Shown here: positions 7,877 through 15,116 of the stretch, piece by piece | Layout of the letters: the number at the start of each line of letters is the position of its first letter | Position numbering within the stretch: position 1 is the first letter of the stretch | DNA from: CAZDHT01 sp964505325 | Lineage (GTDB): Bacteria; Planctomycetota; PUPC01 | Direction of reading: 5' to 3' | DNA: 17,117 bases | NCBI GenBank assembly: GCA_964505325.1 | Contig: CAZDHT010000091.1 | Span: 1-17,117, forward strand | Notes under the pieces: generated by a model | Seen by the model: the letters and a program-made list of their open reading frames with translations, nothing else | Told to the model about the DNA's origin: nothing | Databases searched by the model: none | Position numbers and translations under genes: made by a program

Positions 7877-7922
7877 AGCTGCCTCCTTCCACAGAACCGA
7901 AAACCTGCCCAGATACTAACAC
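7786..7922 (-). mobile_element. IS3-family remnant (one end plus orfA start)
   Basis: This segment holds the orfA ribosome binding site and start plus ~45 bases of leader. Read on the minus strand the outer edge is probably near 7922, beginning TGTTAGTATCTGGGCAGG, which looks like an IS3-type terminal repeat starting with TG. The opposite end is lost at the junction with repeat A. The exact outer boundary is an estimate, because no matching terminal repeat remains in the window. Confidence 0.5.
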
Positions 7923-8057
7923 AGGACCTGGACCAGTGTTCGGGGGGCGCGTCACCTCCGATGATGTTGCTGTGGTCGGCCAACATAAGAGAGACCGAAG
8001 ATGGTCACTCTCGCCGAGGCCCTGGCCCGGGTCAAGCACTCCGGGTCAAGGAGGAGC

Positions 8058-8085
8058 TTGCGGGCGGTGACCATTCCACTACAAT
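8058..8085 (+). promoter_or_regulatory. Candidate sigma-70 promoter for the kelch-like gene
   Basis: TTGCGG (8058-8063) and TACAAT (8080-8085) are separated by 16 bases; the -10 box matches consensus at 5 of 6 positions and the -35 at 3 of 6. Transcription would start near 8092, leaving a ~64-base leader. The gene's ribosome binding site GAGGAG (8142-8147) is eight bases before the ATG at 8156. Confidence 0.4.
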
Positions 8086-8155
8086 AGCGGACGCTTGGAA
8101 GAGTGCCCTCTTCCTGGACGGGCATCAAACGAGACCATCATGAGGAGATTGGCCG

Positions 8156-10264
8156 ATGACCAGACGGATCGTCTTGGGCGTTGCCGCTGCCGTGATTCTG
8201 GCCGCGTCGTGGCCCCCGGCGGCATTTGGGCAGGCGGGCAAGCGGCGGACGTTTCACAAGCTCCCGTTTCTTGAGAACGGCAAATTCGCCGACATTCTCT
8301 GGGGGGCCCAGTGCGAGGGCGATGGTTTTGTCCTGGGTTTCGGCGGGGAGAACACCCGCAACGACGACGGCATCGGCCACACCCGCATCAAGGTCGACGG
8401 GCAATGGAAGGTGATCACCGACGAGTTGCGGAAGGCTAATCCGCTGAACAGGCTGCACCAGGAGATACGGCAGAATCCGGTCAACCGGCAGTTGGCGCGG
8501 ATGCGATTCCTCTTCTTCGAAGGCCTGCCCAAGGAGCAGCTGGCCAAGGAACTGGCGGAGCCGGGCATGGCGGACATCCGCCAGAAGGTGACGGTCGAGA
8601 AGGCCGAGAATGCCCACAAGAATCCGAAGCTGACGGCCGGGCTGGACGCCGCCGGCAAGGAGCAATTGCGGCTGGCGGGGGCGTTGGTGGCCGAGGCGGG
8701 CCGCAAGCTCCGAGCGTGGCCGACGAAGGATATTACTCCGGAGGACCTCAAGTCGGCCTGGCAGGCGAAGGTGCTGCTCGATCGGGCGGCCGAGTTCCTC
8801 GACGCCGAGCCGCCGGCCCGCGTCTTTTCGCCCATCGCCTACGACGCCAAGAGCAAGCTGTTCGTCATCTTCGGTGGGGATCACGGCGACTACCTGACCA
8901 ACGATACCTGGGTGTTCGAGCCGGCCAGGAAGCAATGGCGGCAGCGGCATCCCAAGGCGGCCCCGCCGCCTCGGGCGGACCATAAGCTGACGGCCGCCGG
9001 GGACGGCAAGATCAAACTGGCCGGCGGGTATAACTATGCGAACAACCTGGACTACATGGGCGGGCAGTACCTCGACATCGACGACGGCGAGTGGACCTAC
9101 GACGTGGCGGCCGACACCTGGACGAGCGACGCGGGAGGACAAGGCGTGGCCCCGGACCAGCGGGTCTATCGCACCGGCCCGTTCCTGCCCGAGCACTTCA
9201 TGCAGGGCGAAAGGCCCGACGCCGCGGCGTGGGGGAAGAAGTTCGACGCCCTGCCGGCCAACACCTGGGTCGAGACCAAGCCGCCCTACCGGCCGCAGAT
9301 GCAGCGCGATTGGGGCACGGCGGTGATCGACACCGACCGCGACGTGATGCTCCGCTGGTCGGGCGGGCACTGCGCCCACGGCGGCAGCGACGTGCCGATG
9401 TATCACTTCGCGACCAACCGCTGGGAGCTGCCGTTTCCGGTTGAACTGCCGTTCGGCCACTGCTACACCAACACCATCTACCCCGACGGCTTCAACCTGA
9501 ACCGCCGGCCGTGGATGACCGGCCACTCCTATCGCAGTTACGAGTACGATTCGCCGAGCAAGCTGATGGTGATGGTGGGGCACGTCAAGAATTTCTTCCT
9601 GTGGGACACCGCCGTCGCCGACTGGGTGGGCAAGGGCCTCAAGCCGGCGGGCATGGTCTACACGCATCCCTTCTACGACCTGTTCTGCCGACGGACGCCG
9701 CGGGGGGTGGTGTGCTGGACGCGCAACGGCCAGTTGTTCCGCTTCGACGGCCAGGCCAGGAAGTGGGACGAGTTGAAGGTCACCGGCGAGAAGCTGCTCG
9801 GCAACGCGGTCGACGCCTCCGGCTTCGAGTACGACGCCAAGCGCGACCGGGCGCTGCTGTTCCCCTCGGCCTACGCGACGCCGTTCAAGGGCCAGGTGAT
9901 CGCCGTGGATCTGAAGGAATCCAAGGCCGTCAAGCTGAACCCGGCCGGCATGGCCGGCATGAACGGCAAGGTCAAGTTCATGCGCGAGACGTGCTACAGC
10001 CCCGAGGCCGACATGGTCATCTGCGGGGCAACCATTCCGTCGGCCGACGGCAAGACGCACACGACCCCCGCGCTGGACTGCGCCGCCAACAAGTGGATCG
10101 GGCTGGAACTGCCCGGCCCGAACCCCGCCGGCCCCACCGGCCAGAACGTATCGCTGGGCCTGATGTATGACGCCAAGCGGAAGGCTTTGTGGGCGGTCGA
10201 CACCGTCGGCAACGTCTATGTCCTCAAGCTCGATCCGAAGACGTTGGCCAGAAAGAACCTCTAA
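8156..10264 (+). CDS. Secreted kelch-like beta-propeller protein with a helical insert
   Basis: A 702-residue exported protein. Residues 1-25 are a Sec signal peptide (TRRIVLGVAAAVILAAS, cleavage near AAFGQA). The clearest kelch blade is residues 223-264: IAYDAKSKLFVIFGGDHGDY, then NDTWVFEPARKQW. Other blade-like units are ILWGAQCEGDGFVLGFGGE (47-65), AVIDTDRDVMLRWSGGHCAH (389-408) with NRWELPFP, YEYDSPSKLMVMVGH (462-476), FEYDAKRDRALLFPSA (557-572) and the last at 665-692. This suggests a six- or seven-bladed propeller. Residues ~88-221 are Leu/Ala/Lys/Glu-rich and helical-looking and interrupt the propeller after the first blade. Propellers of this type bind glycans or proteins; galactose-oxidase-type copper ligands are not evident, so no enzyme activity is proposed. 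GAGGAG eight bases upstream fixes the start. The gene is convergent with the glycosidase-like gene, 133 bp away, with no clear terminator between. Confidence 0.8.
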   Translation: MTRRIVLGVAAAVILAASWPPAAFGQAGKRRTFHKLPFLENGKFADILWGAQCEGDGFVLGFGGENTRNDDGIGHTRIKVDGQWKVITDELRKANPLNRLHQEIRQNPVNRQLARMRFLFFEGLPKEQLAKELAEPGMADIRQKVTVEKAENAHKNPKLTAGLDAAGKEQLRLAGALVAEAGRKLRAWPTKDITPEDLKSAWQAKVLLDRAAEFLDAEPPARVFSPIAYDAKSKLFVIFGGDHGDYLTNDTWVFEPARKQWRQRHPKAAPPPRADHKLTAAGDGKIKLAGGYNYANNLDYMGGQYLDIDDGEWTYDVAADTWTSDAGGQGVAPDQRVYRTGPFLPEHFMQGERPDAAAWGKKFDALPANTWVETKPPYRPQMQRDWGTAVIDTDRDVMLRWSGGHCAHGGSDVPMYHFATNRWELPFPVELPFGHCYTNTIYPDGFNLNRRPWMTGHSYRSYEYDSPSKLMVMVGHVKNFFLWDTAVADWVGKGLKPAGMVYTHPFYDLFCRRTPRGVVCWTRNGQLFRFDGQARKWDELKVTGEKLLGNAVDASGFEYDAKRDRALLFPSAYATPFKGQVIAVDLKESKAVKLNPAGMAGMNGKVKFMRETCYSPEADMVICGATIPSADGKTHTTPALDCAANKWIGLELPGPNPAGPTGQNVSLGLMYDAKRKALWAVDTVGNVYVLKLDPKTLARKNL

Positions 10265-10397
10265 TCCCGCCGCGCCACACCTCCTTGCCCGAAGGCGAAT
10301 AGACTTGGGAGTCAACCCATTCTAACCTGCGTGGCAAGGGGCCTCGTGCTTCAGCTCGGTTATAGCGTCAGGTCACGGGCAGTCATAACAATTTCCT

Positions 10398-12503
10398 TCA
10401 TTCCTTGCGCCGCAGCGCGATGCCGTCGAACCACATCGCCCATGTGTTGTGTGGCGGGTCGTTCTTTCTCAGCAGCCTCAGGCGGAACGTATGCTCGCCG
10501 GCTTTCAGGTCGAGGACTTCGAGCACGCTGATGCCCTGCGGCGCCCCGGCAACGTTCTTAATCACCGGCAGCGGCGACTCAACCTTGCGCTCGGCCCCGC
10601 CGTCGACGCTCCAGGCAAACGCGCTCAGCCACGACTTGTCCGCGACGAGTCCCTCCAGCGTCGTGCCGGCGAAGATCAGCTCGTGCCTTCCCGCGGCCGG
10701 CACGGTAAACTTGACCTCTGCCCAGTAGCCTTCGGCGGCGGGCTCGGTCTTCGTCCAGATCTCCAGCAGCCGGTTCTCCGAGTAGCCGGCGTGGCTGTTG
10801 TTGCCCCAGCCCTTGGACCATTTCCCTCTCTCGGCCTCAAAGACCAACGCCTTCGGCTGGGCGGGCGGAAGCTCGGCCCTGATGATCTCCGCCGCCCGTG
10901 CGCCGTTGATGAACACATACCCGTCGGCCAGTGGGAAATCGGCTCGGCCGCCGCGGATGTCCAGTGTCCGGCAGCGGCCCCAGACGTCCGATGCCGTCAC
11001 CGGTTTGCCGGCGGCCAAGGGCTCGAGCTTGAGGGTAACGCGCTTGGCCCGTTTCCGATTCGGGTCCAGCAGCTTGGCCGGCGCGGCGCTGTTTCGGAAG
11101 GCAACGATTCTCTCGTCGCTCCGCTGGAAGAAATACACCTCGCACCCGGGGACGAGCTTGTCGCTTGCGCCCACGCACTTGCCCGACCCGATGCAGTGGG
11201 CACCAACCGAAAACCAGATCCCCGGCGGCCTCACGGTGAAGTCCGGCCGAGTGACCGGCCGGAAGCCTTCGTACCCGTTGATGGTGTTGGCGAACTTGAA
11301 GCTCCGCTCCACACCGGCGGCCAGGTTGCGCAACGGGATTTCGTTCCGTTCCTCGGTGTTCCACATCGGCATGTTGAGCTTGTGCTTCTCGAGCTCCCTT
11401 TGCGCGCCCCAGGCGGCGCGGCTCTCGTCGGAATAATGGAATGTGAGAATATCGATGTGCTTGCCCAGGCCCAGTGACAAGTACCTGCCGACGGCGCCGG
11501 CGCGGGAGAAGCTGCCGGCGGAGATCTTCGCCTTGGGATTGCCCCGGCGGATCGCGGCGGCGGTGTGCGCGACCAGCTCGACGTACTCCTGCGGCGTGCC
11601 CTTCCAGTAGAACAGGTCCGGCTCGTTCCACACCTCCCAGACAGAGATCTCATCGCGGAACTCCCTGGCCATCTGCTCCATCAATTGGTCCCACAGGCGA
11701 TAGTCCTTGGGCTTGACCCGGCACCACACCGGGCCGCCGTCGCCTTCCCGGCCCGTCTGGTCGGGCCGGCTCGACAGTTCCTTCGGCATCTGGCAGGGAT
11801 TGCCCAGGATGAAGATGCCTTCCTTCCGCAGGGCCTTGGCCACGGTCTTCCAGAAGGCAAAATCGGCCGAGGCCTTGCCGCCGACGACGGTCACCTTGCC
11901 GAAGGTGAAGGCCCAGAATGGCAATCGGCAGGCCCCGGCGCCGAGCATGCGCATGCTTTGGACGGCATCTTGCACCTGGTTGGGGTAGTTGGGGTCAAAG
12001 GAACCGGGGTATGTGTATATGCCGCCCCAGGCTCCGGCCTCGTCAGCCGGAAGCGGCGGGAACACCACGGCCACCGGCGCAGCGGCCTGCGAGCGCGCCT
12101 TGCCGCTGGCGGCCTTCACCGTGACGTTGAACAGGCCTCTTCCAGGCAGTTTCAGCGGCAGAGGCTCCTCCGTCTCGCCGCGCTTGACCGTCAGCTTGCC
12201 GGAGGTCCCCCAGTCACCGGTGACGCTGGCGGCGGAGAACTCCACGCCCGTGTCTTCGTTCGCGCCGCCGACCCGCACACGCACGTTCACCGGCTCGCTG
12301 TCTGTGAAGAGGAGCCCCGCGCGCGCCGAGACAATCCACACGACGAATCCCTTGGAGTTCTCCGGATGCCCGAAGAAGTGGATCGTCTTCGGCTCGGCCG
12401 CGTGGACGACCGGCATCACCAACAAGATTAGCAGACACAAGAGGCGTGGCACCCCGTAAGGTCCGAAAAATCGTCCGTGTGCAACCTTCCGTCCCTGAAG
12501 CAT
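10398..12503 (-). CDS. Secreted GH-A clan glycoside-hydrolase-like protein with C-terminal CBM-like domain
   Basis: A 701-residue exported protein. A long basic N-region precedes the hydrophobic core LLCLLILLVMPVVHA. Residues ~50-150 are beta-rich. The TIM-barrel part spans ~155-420: SVWEVWNEPDLFYW carries the classic Asn-Glu pair, with Glu294 as proton donor, and MPMWNTEERN supplies the nucleophile candidate Glu384 (or Glu385), as in GH39/GH5-like families of clan GH-A. Residues ~425-545 form a beta-sandwich (PLADGYVFINGAR). Residues ~550-701 resemble a galactose-binding-type carbohydrate-binding module (FEAERGKWSKG; EGYWAEVKFTVPAAGRHEL; LDLKAGEHTFRLRL). GH39-like is my best guess, but no family is certain. 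The start is unsure: ATG 12503 gives a reasonable signal peptide, ATG 12536 adds 11 residues, and GTG 12452 would give a compact one; none has a strong ribosome binding site. Repeat B abuts the 5' end and may have replaced the original promoter. Confidence 0.8.
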   Translation of the reverse strand: MLQGRKVAHGRFFGPYGVPRLLCLLILLVMPVVHAAEPKTIHFFGHPENSKGFVVWIVSARAGLLFTDSEPVNVRVRVGGANEDTGVEFSAASVTGDWGTSGKLTVKRGETEEPLPLKLPGRGLFNVTVKAASGKARSQAAAPVAVVFPPLPADEAGAWGGIYTYPGSFDPNYPNQVQDAVQSMRMLGAGACRLPFWAFTFGKVTVVGGKASADFAFWKTVAKALRKEGIFILGNPCQMPKELSSRPDQTGREGDGGPVWCRVKPKDYRLWDQLMEQMAREFRDEISVWEVWNEPDLFYWKGTPQEYVELVAHTAAAIRRGNPKAKISAGSFSRAGAVGRYLSLGLGKHIDILTFHYSDESRAAWGAQRELEKHKLNMPMWNTEERNEIPLRNLAAGVERSFKFANTINGYEGFRPVTRPDFTVRPPGIWFSVGAHCIGSGKCVGASDKLVPGCEVYFFQRSDERIVAFRNSAAPAKLLDPNRKRAKRVTLKLEPLAAGKPVTASDVWGRCRTLDIRGGRADFPLADGYVFINGARAAEIIRAELPPAQPKALVFEAERGKWSKGWGNNSHAGYSENRLLEIWTKTEPAAEGYWAEVKFTVPAAGRHELIFAGTTLEGLVADKSWLSAFAWSVDGGAERKVESPLPVIKNVAGAPQGISVLEVLDLKAGEHTFRLRLLRKNDPPHNTWAMWFDGIALRRKE

Positions 12504-12541
12504 CCCGCAAACCGGCTGCTCGACCTCTTGACTCATGCGAC

Positions 12542-12747
12542 TGACCCGCCCCCAGTTGTTGTACCACCCGCTATGTCAGTGCCGCGGCCACAGTCCTGGC
12601 CTCGAGGCGAGGGCGTCTTGCCCCCGGGGGGGCGAGACGAGCCGAGCCGGAAGGCCAAGGTTGTATCGCCGCCGAGGCCGGCGGCCTGTGGCCCGAGGCA
12701 CTGTGTGGCCTGTCACTACGTGGCCGCACGTGGTTATACCCCTGCCG
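12542..12747. repeat. Dispersed palindromic repeat, copy B
   Basis: Direct-orientation copy of the repeat at 7621-7785, here 206 bases because of two insertions relative to copy A. The outer inverted repeat is acagtcctggcct (12590-12602) against aggccaaggttgt (12652-12664), 10 of 13 positions paired. Inside it lies an extra hairpin absent from copy A: CGTCTTGCCC (12614-12623) against GGGCGAGACG (12630-12639), with one G-T pair. The second insertion is near 12709-12723. The copy sits immediately upstream of the glycosidase-like gene. No coding function is seen. Confidence 0.8.
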
Positions 12748-12779
12748 GCATCGCTTGGTCAACACTCTCGCCTCCAACA

Positions 12780-12830
12780 TGTCGTGCCAAAGCGATTATG
12801 TCACCCCTTAACGCCAAAGGGAAAATGTCA
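12780..12830 (+). mobile_element. Terminal region of an ISNCY-like element with two transposase-site-like repeats
   Basis: Starts TGTCGTGCCAAAGCGATT; its first 24 bases are identical to those at 17010. It holds two direct units, GCCAAAGCGATTATGTCA (12786-12803) and GCCAAAGGGAAAATGTCA (12813-12830), spaced 27 bases. It lies 56 bases before the truncated transposase start, as expected for the left end of an IS. Paired short repeats at IS ends are often transposase-binding sites; that role is inferred. No matching right end is seen. Confidence 0.65.
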
Positions 12831-12858
12831 CCCCCCTGGGGTGCATGCGGTAGTATGA

Positions 12859-12879
12859 CCTCCGCACGGTTTGCGGAGG
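12859..12879 (+). promoter_or_regulatory. Hairpin covering the transposase ribosome binding site
   Basis: CCTCCGCA (12859-12866) and TGCGGAGG (12872-12879) are perfect complements around a five-base loop. The 3' arm contains GGAGG, which is the ribosome binding site (six bases before ATG 12886). Transcripts entering from outside the element would fold and hide the site, a known way for insertion sequences such as IS10 and IS50 to limit their expression. A weak -10-like TAGTAT lies at 12851-12856, which would give a native transcript starting at or inside the hairpin. Confidence 0.55.
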
Positions 12880-12885
12880 AACAGG

Positions 12886-13143
12886 ATGGAGGTGACGCTT
12901 ACAGTGGCTCAGGTGCAACGGTACGAGGTGGTTCTTGCGGCCATCGAGGGCCGCATGACGAACGCGGAGGCGGCATCGGCGCTTGGACGCAACATCCGCC
13001 AGGTCCAGCGGCTAAAGCGCCAGGTGGAGGCGTCTGGCGTGCGAGGAGTCATCCACGGCGACCAGGGCCGCGAGCCGCTCAACAAGACGCCTCCTGCGGT
13101 CCGCGAGTCGGTCATCGGACTGGCGATGGGTGAGCTGGAATGA
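12886..13143 (+). pseudogene. ISNCY/IS1202-type transposase, N-terminal helix-turn-helix part only
   Basis: An 85-codon frame starting at ATG 12886, six bases after GGAGG. The peptide MEVTLTVAQVQRYEVVLAA, then RMTNAEAASALGRNIRQVQR, then GVRGVIHGDQGREPLNK matches the N-terminal DNA-binding region of ISNCY-type transposases, which are ~400-450 residues long. The normal family order is HTH, a short GLIHxxRGR-like linker, then the Y-DF start of the DDE catalytic domain. Here the frame reaches RESVIGLA and then ends MGELE-stop, so the whole DDE catalytic domain is missing. The break falls at about 13130, and what follows is unrelated sequence. An in-frame ATG at 12871 lies within the hairpin and is less likely. 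It cannot transpose itself, but could still bind the IS ends. Confidence 0.75.
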
Positions 13144-13214
13144 ACTCCAATAAACTCGCAACTTCTGGCCCCAAAACGCCTTAGCCCGTAATGCAGTTTA
13201 TGTACAAGACTTGT

Positions 13215-13249
13215 GGAGAGAGCGGGACAGACTCCCGCCCTCTCCGCCA
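13215..13249 (+). other. tRNA acceptor/T-arm-like hairpin (possible tRNA or attachment-site relic)
   Basis: GGAGAGAGCGGGA (13215-13227) pairs with TCCCGCCCTCTCC (13233-13245), with one A-C mismatch, and is followed by GCCA. Read as tRNA geometry it gives a seven-pair acceptor stem (one mismatch), a five-pair T-stem GCGGG/CCCGC, a seven-base loop ACAGACT and a 3' GCCA end. The right half resembles the 3' end of tRNA-Ser or tmRNA, except that the loop has ACA in place of the invariant TTC. No D-arm or anticodon arm exists upstream, so it is not a working tRNA. Confidence 0.35.
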
Positions 13250-13260
13250 TCCTTCACCTC

Positions 13261-13290
13261 GGCCCGTGCAGCTTGTTGCACGGGCCTCTC
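13261..13290 (+). terminator. Strong hairpin, possible rho-independent terminator
   Basis: GGCCCGTGCA (13261-13270) and TGCACGGGCC (13277-13286) form a perfect ten-pair stem with a six-base loop, followed by TCTCTTCT. The trailing T-run is interrupted, so termination would be modest. It lies 15 bases after the tRNA-like hairpin, the usual place for a tRNA-gene terminator, and 115 bases after the truncated transposase. Confidence 0.5.
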
Positions 13291-13589
13291 TTCTGACTTG
13301 CGCTGCTTCTTTGTCATCGAACGCGGTGAAGCTGGAACTGATGTACCGGAAACGCCGCTGTGAACGTGCCCACCCCCGGCTCCGCAGGCCCAGGGACCTC
13401 AGCCACAAGAAGCCTCGAATGTGCCATGCGGTATCGCCGAATGATCCGACAACCCGTGAGGAGTCTCCCGCGCGCCGCACCTTCACTCCGGCCTTCACAT
13501 TCGTGGATGTTCGGACGACGCGCGCGCAGGACGCGCCGGGCGTGGCGCCGTACGATCAGTTCCGTCCCGTCCGCGGCTCCTGCTGACGG
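13287..13589. other. Non-coding stretch, nothing recognised
   Basis: About 300 bases between the hairpins and the end of the SPFH operon. Frames cross it on both strands, but none has a recognisable peptide, a ribosome binding site or a conserved motif. No clear terminator for the minus-strand SPFH operon is visible. It is probably degraded DNA from the transposon scar. Confidence 0.4.
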
Positions 13590-15077
13590 CTATTCCTTCT
13601 CTTTTTCCTTTCGGTTGAGGTATTCGAGCAGTTTTCTGCCCGAGAGTTCGTTCAGGCCGCCGAGAGCACTCGTCCACAGGGTGCCCGCCCCGGCGTAGCG
13701 ATACTTGATCTTGAGGTCCTTGGGGAGGTTCTCGGCGAACGTGTAGAGGTTGAAGGGCCCGGGCCCGCCGAACGCGCTGATGAGGAGTTCGAGCCTCTTG
13801 GCGTCGGCCTTTTTCTGTGCCTCGATCACGTCGGCCTTGGCCTGGCCCTCGATCTTCAGGGCGGTGGCCTCGACCTCGGCGGTCTCTTTCTTCAGGGCCG
13901 CGACCTCGCGTTCGGCCTTGGCCTTGATCTCGGCGGCCTTCTTCTCGCCGCCCTCGCGTTCGCCCGCGACCAGGGCGGAGGTCTCGGCGTCGAAGTCCTT
14001 GAGCGCGATGTCCACGATCTTCTCCGCTTGCTCGAGCTGGGCGGCGACCTGGTCGGTCTTCTGCTCGATCAGCAGTGTGTTCTTTTCTTCCTCGGCGATC
14101 ATCCCCGCCTGGATCGTCTCTTTGATGTCCTGGGCCGGGTGGAAGCCTCGGACAAGGGCGATCAGCATGTGGATGCCTTTTTCCTTGCCGATTTTCTGAA
14201 GCGCGGTGGTGACTTCGTTCTGGAACCTTTCGCGCGTCTCGCCCTCAATGAACTGGAGCGTGGTGTAGTTGCTGCCGATGTTCTTGCAGATGCTGAGGAT
14301 CTGGGGCACGATTATCTTGGACTCGACCATAGCGACCGTGCCGTACTCCTTGATGATGCGGGGCGCATCCTGCGGGAAGATGCCCCACACCACGGTGAAA
14401 TCGATGTACATCTCTTTGCCGTCGGCGAGCGGGAACGAGACGCCCGAGTCCTTCTTGACGTTGGCCCCCGCAAACTCGGTCTGGACGCTCCACACGCGGT
14501 AGCCGATCTCGACGATGTCGATCCGCTTCTCGCGGGGGTTGATGTTGTAGTAGCCGGGCTGGAGGACGTCAGCCAGGATGCCCTTGTCCTTGCCTTCACG
14601 GAGGGTCTGCACGCCGACGTATCCCGGGTCGATAATGGTGGCGTCGACGATCTCCACCTTCTGGCCGTGGTTGTTGACGCGCCACGTCCCGGGCGTGAGG
14701 ACTGTGCGCAGCGTGCCTTTCTCGCCTGGTTCCGCGAGGAACCGGCCCACGGGCAGGTCCTTGCCCAGGTTGCTCTTGACCACCGCGATCTTGCCGGCGG
14801 GGATCAGCGCGTTCGGAACGGAGCGAACCGAATACACCCAAGGGTTCAGGAAGTGCCTGCCGGGGCCGGCCATCTGCTCCTGAACGCCCATCTGCGATTC
14901 GGTGGCGTAGACGTCCCTTCCGGCGGGCGTGCCCGTCTTTCTGGTGACCAGCAGCGACTGCCCGTAGGGACAGTACTTGCGGCAGATTCCCCACCGCCAG
15001 ATCGCCTGGTACAGCACGACGTAAGCAAAGAAGACACATCCCAGCGCGATCAACACCACTAAGCCTAACTTTTTCAT
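13590..15077 (-). CDS. Membrane-anchored SPFH/band-7 (prohibitin-type) protein, second gene of pair
   Basis: A 495-residue protein with one N-terminal membrane segment (residues ~4-25, LGLVVLIALGCVFFAYVVLY). Before the SPFH core come three similar ~45-residue beta-rich units ending in PG-x-N-type motifs: GPGRHFLNPW (71-80), LTPGTWRVNN (127-136) and LQPGYYNINP (172-181). The SPFH/PHB domain is ~185-320 (MYIDFTVVWGIFPQDAPRII, then GETRERFQNEV). Residues ~325-435 are a Glu/Lys/Ala-rich coiled coil (KKAAEIKAKAEREVAALKKE), typical of flotillin/prohibitin-like proteins that form ring-like membrane scaffolds. The tail is short and charged. GGAG eight bases upstream fixes the ATG start. It follows its paralogue by 39 bases and is surely cotranscribed; the two probably form a hetero-oligomer like HflK/HflC, but there is no FtsH gene here. 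Confidence 0.88.
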   Translation of the reverse strand: MKKLGLVVLIALGCVFFAYVVLYQAIWRWGICRKYCPYGQSLLVTRKTGTPAGRDVYATESQMGVQEQMAGPGRHFLNPWVYSVRSVPNALIPAGKIAVVKSNLGKDLPVGRFLAEPGEKGTLRTVLTPGTWRVNNHGQKVEIVDATIIDPGYVGVQTLREGKDKGILADVLQPGYYNINPREKRIDIVEIGYRVWSVQTEFAGANVKKDSGVSFPLADGKEMYIDFTVVWGIFPQDAPRIIKEYGTVAMVESKIIVPQILSICKNIGSNYTTLQFIEGETRERFQNEVTTALQKIGKEKGIHMLIALVRGFHPAQDIKETIQAGMIAEEEKNTLLIEQKTDQVAAQLEQAEKIVDIALKDFDAETSALVAGEREGGEKKAAEIKAKAEREVAALKKETAEVEATALKIEGQAKADVIEAQKKADAKRLELLISAFGGPGPFNLYTFAENLPKDLKIKYRYAGAGTLWTSALGGLNELSGRKLLEYLNRKEKEKE

Positions 15078-15116
15078 CGTATGTTCTCCGCAGATCCTTG
15101 ACCTATCGGTTGCCTG

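Noticed and set aside
8138..10315. 725-codon open frame on the minus strand
   Set aside because: Fully antisense to the kelch-like gene, which has a signal peptide, a ribosome binding site and recognisable blades. The antisense peptide is low in information and has none of these.
10265..10397. Terminator between the convergent kelch-like and glycosidase-like genes
   Set aside because: Only a four-pair stem (TGGG/CCCA near 10306-10319) with no T-run; not enough to call.
12786..12830. Possible CRISPR-like direct repeats
   Set aside because: Only two units, imperfect, directly upstream of a transposase and repeated at another IS end; these are IS-end motifs, not a CRISPR array.
13181..13586. 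Frames on both strands in the 13144-13589 gap
   Set aside because: They cross two strong hairpins, lack ribosome binding sites and show no family resemblance.
14028..15062. 344-codon plus-strand frame opposite the SPFH gene
   Set aside because: Antisense to a well-supported SPFH protein; Asp/Leu/Val-rich shadow peptide.
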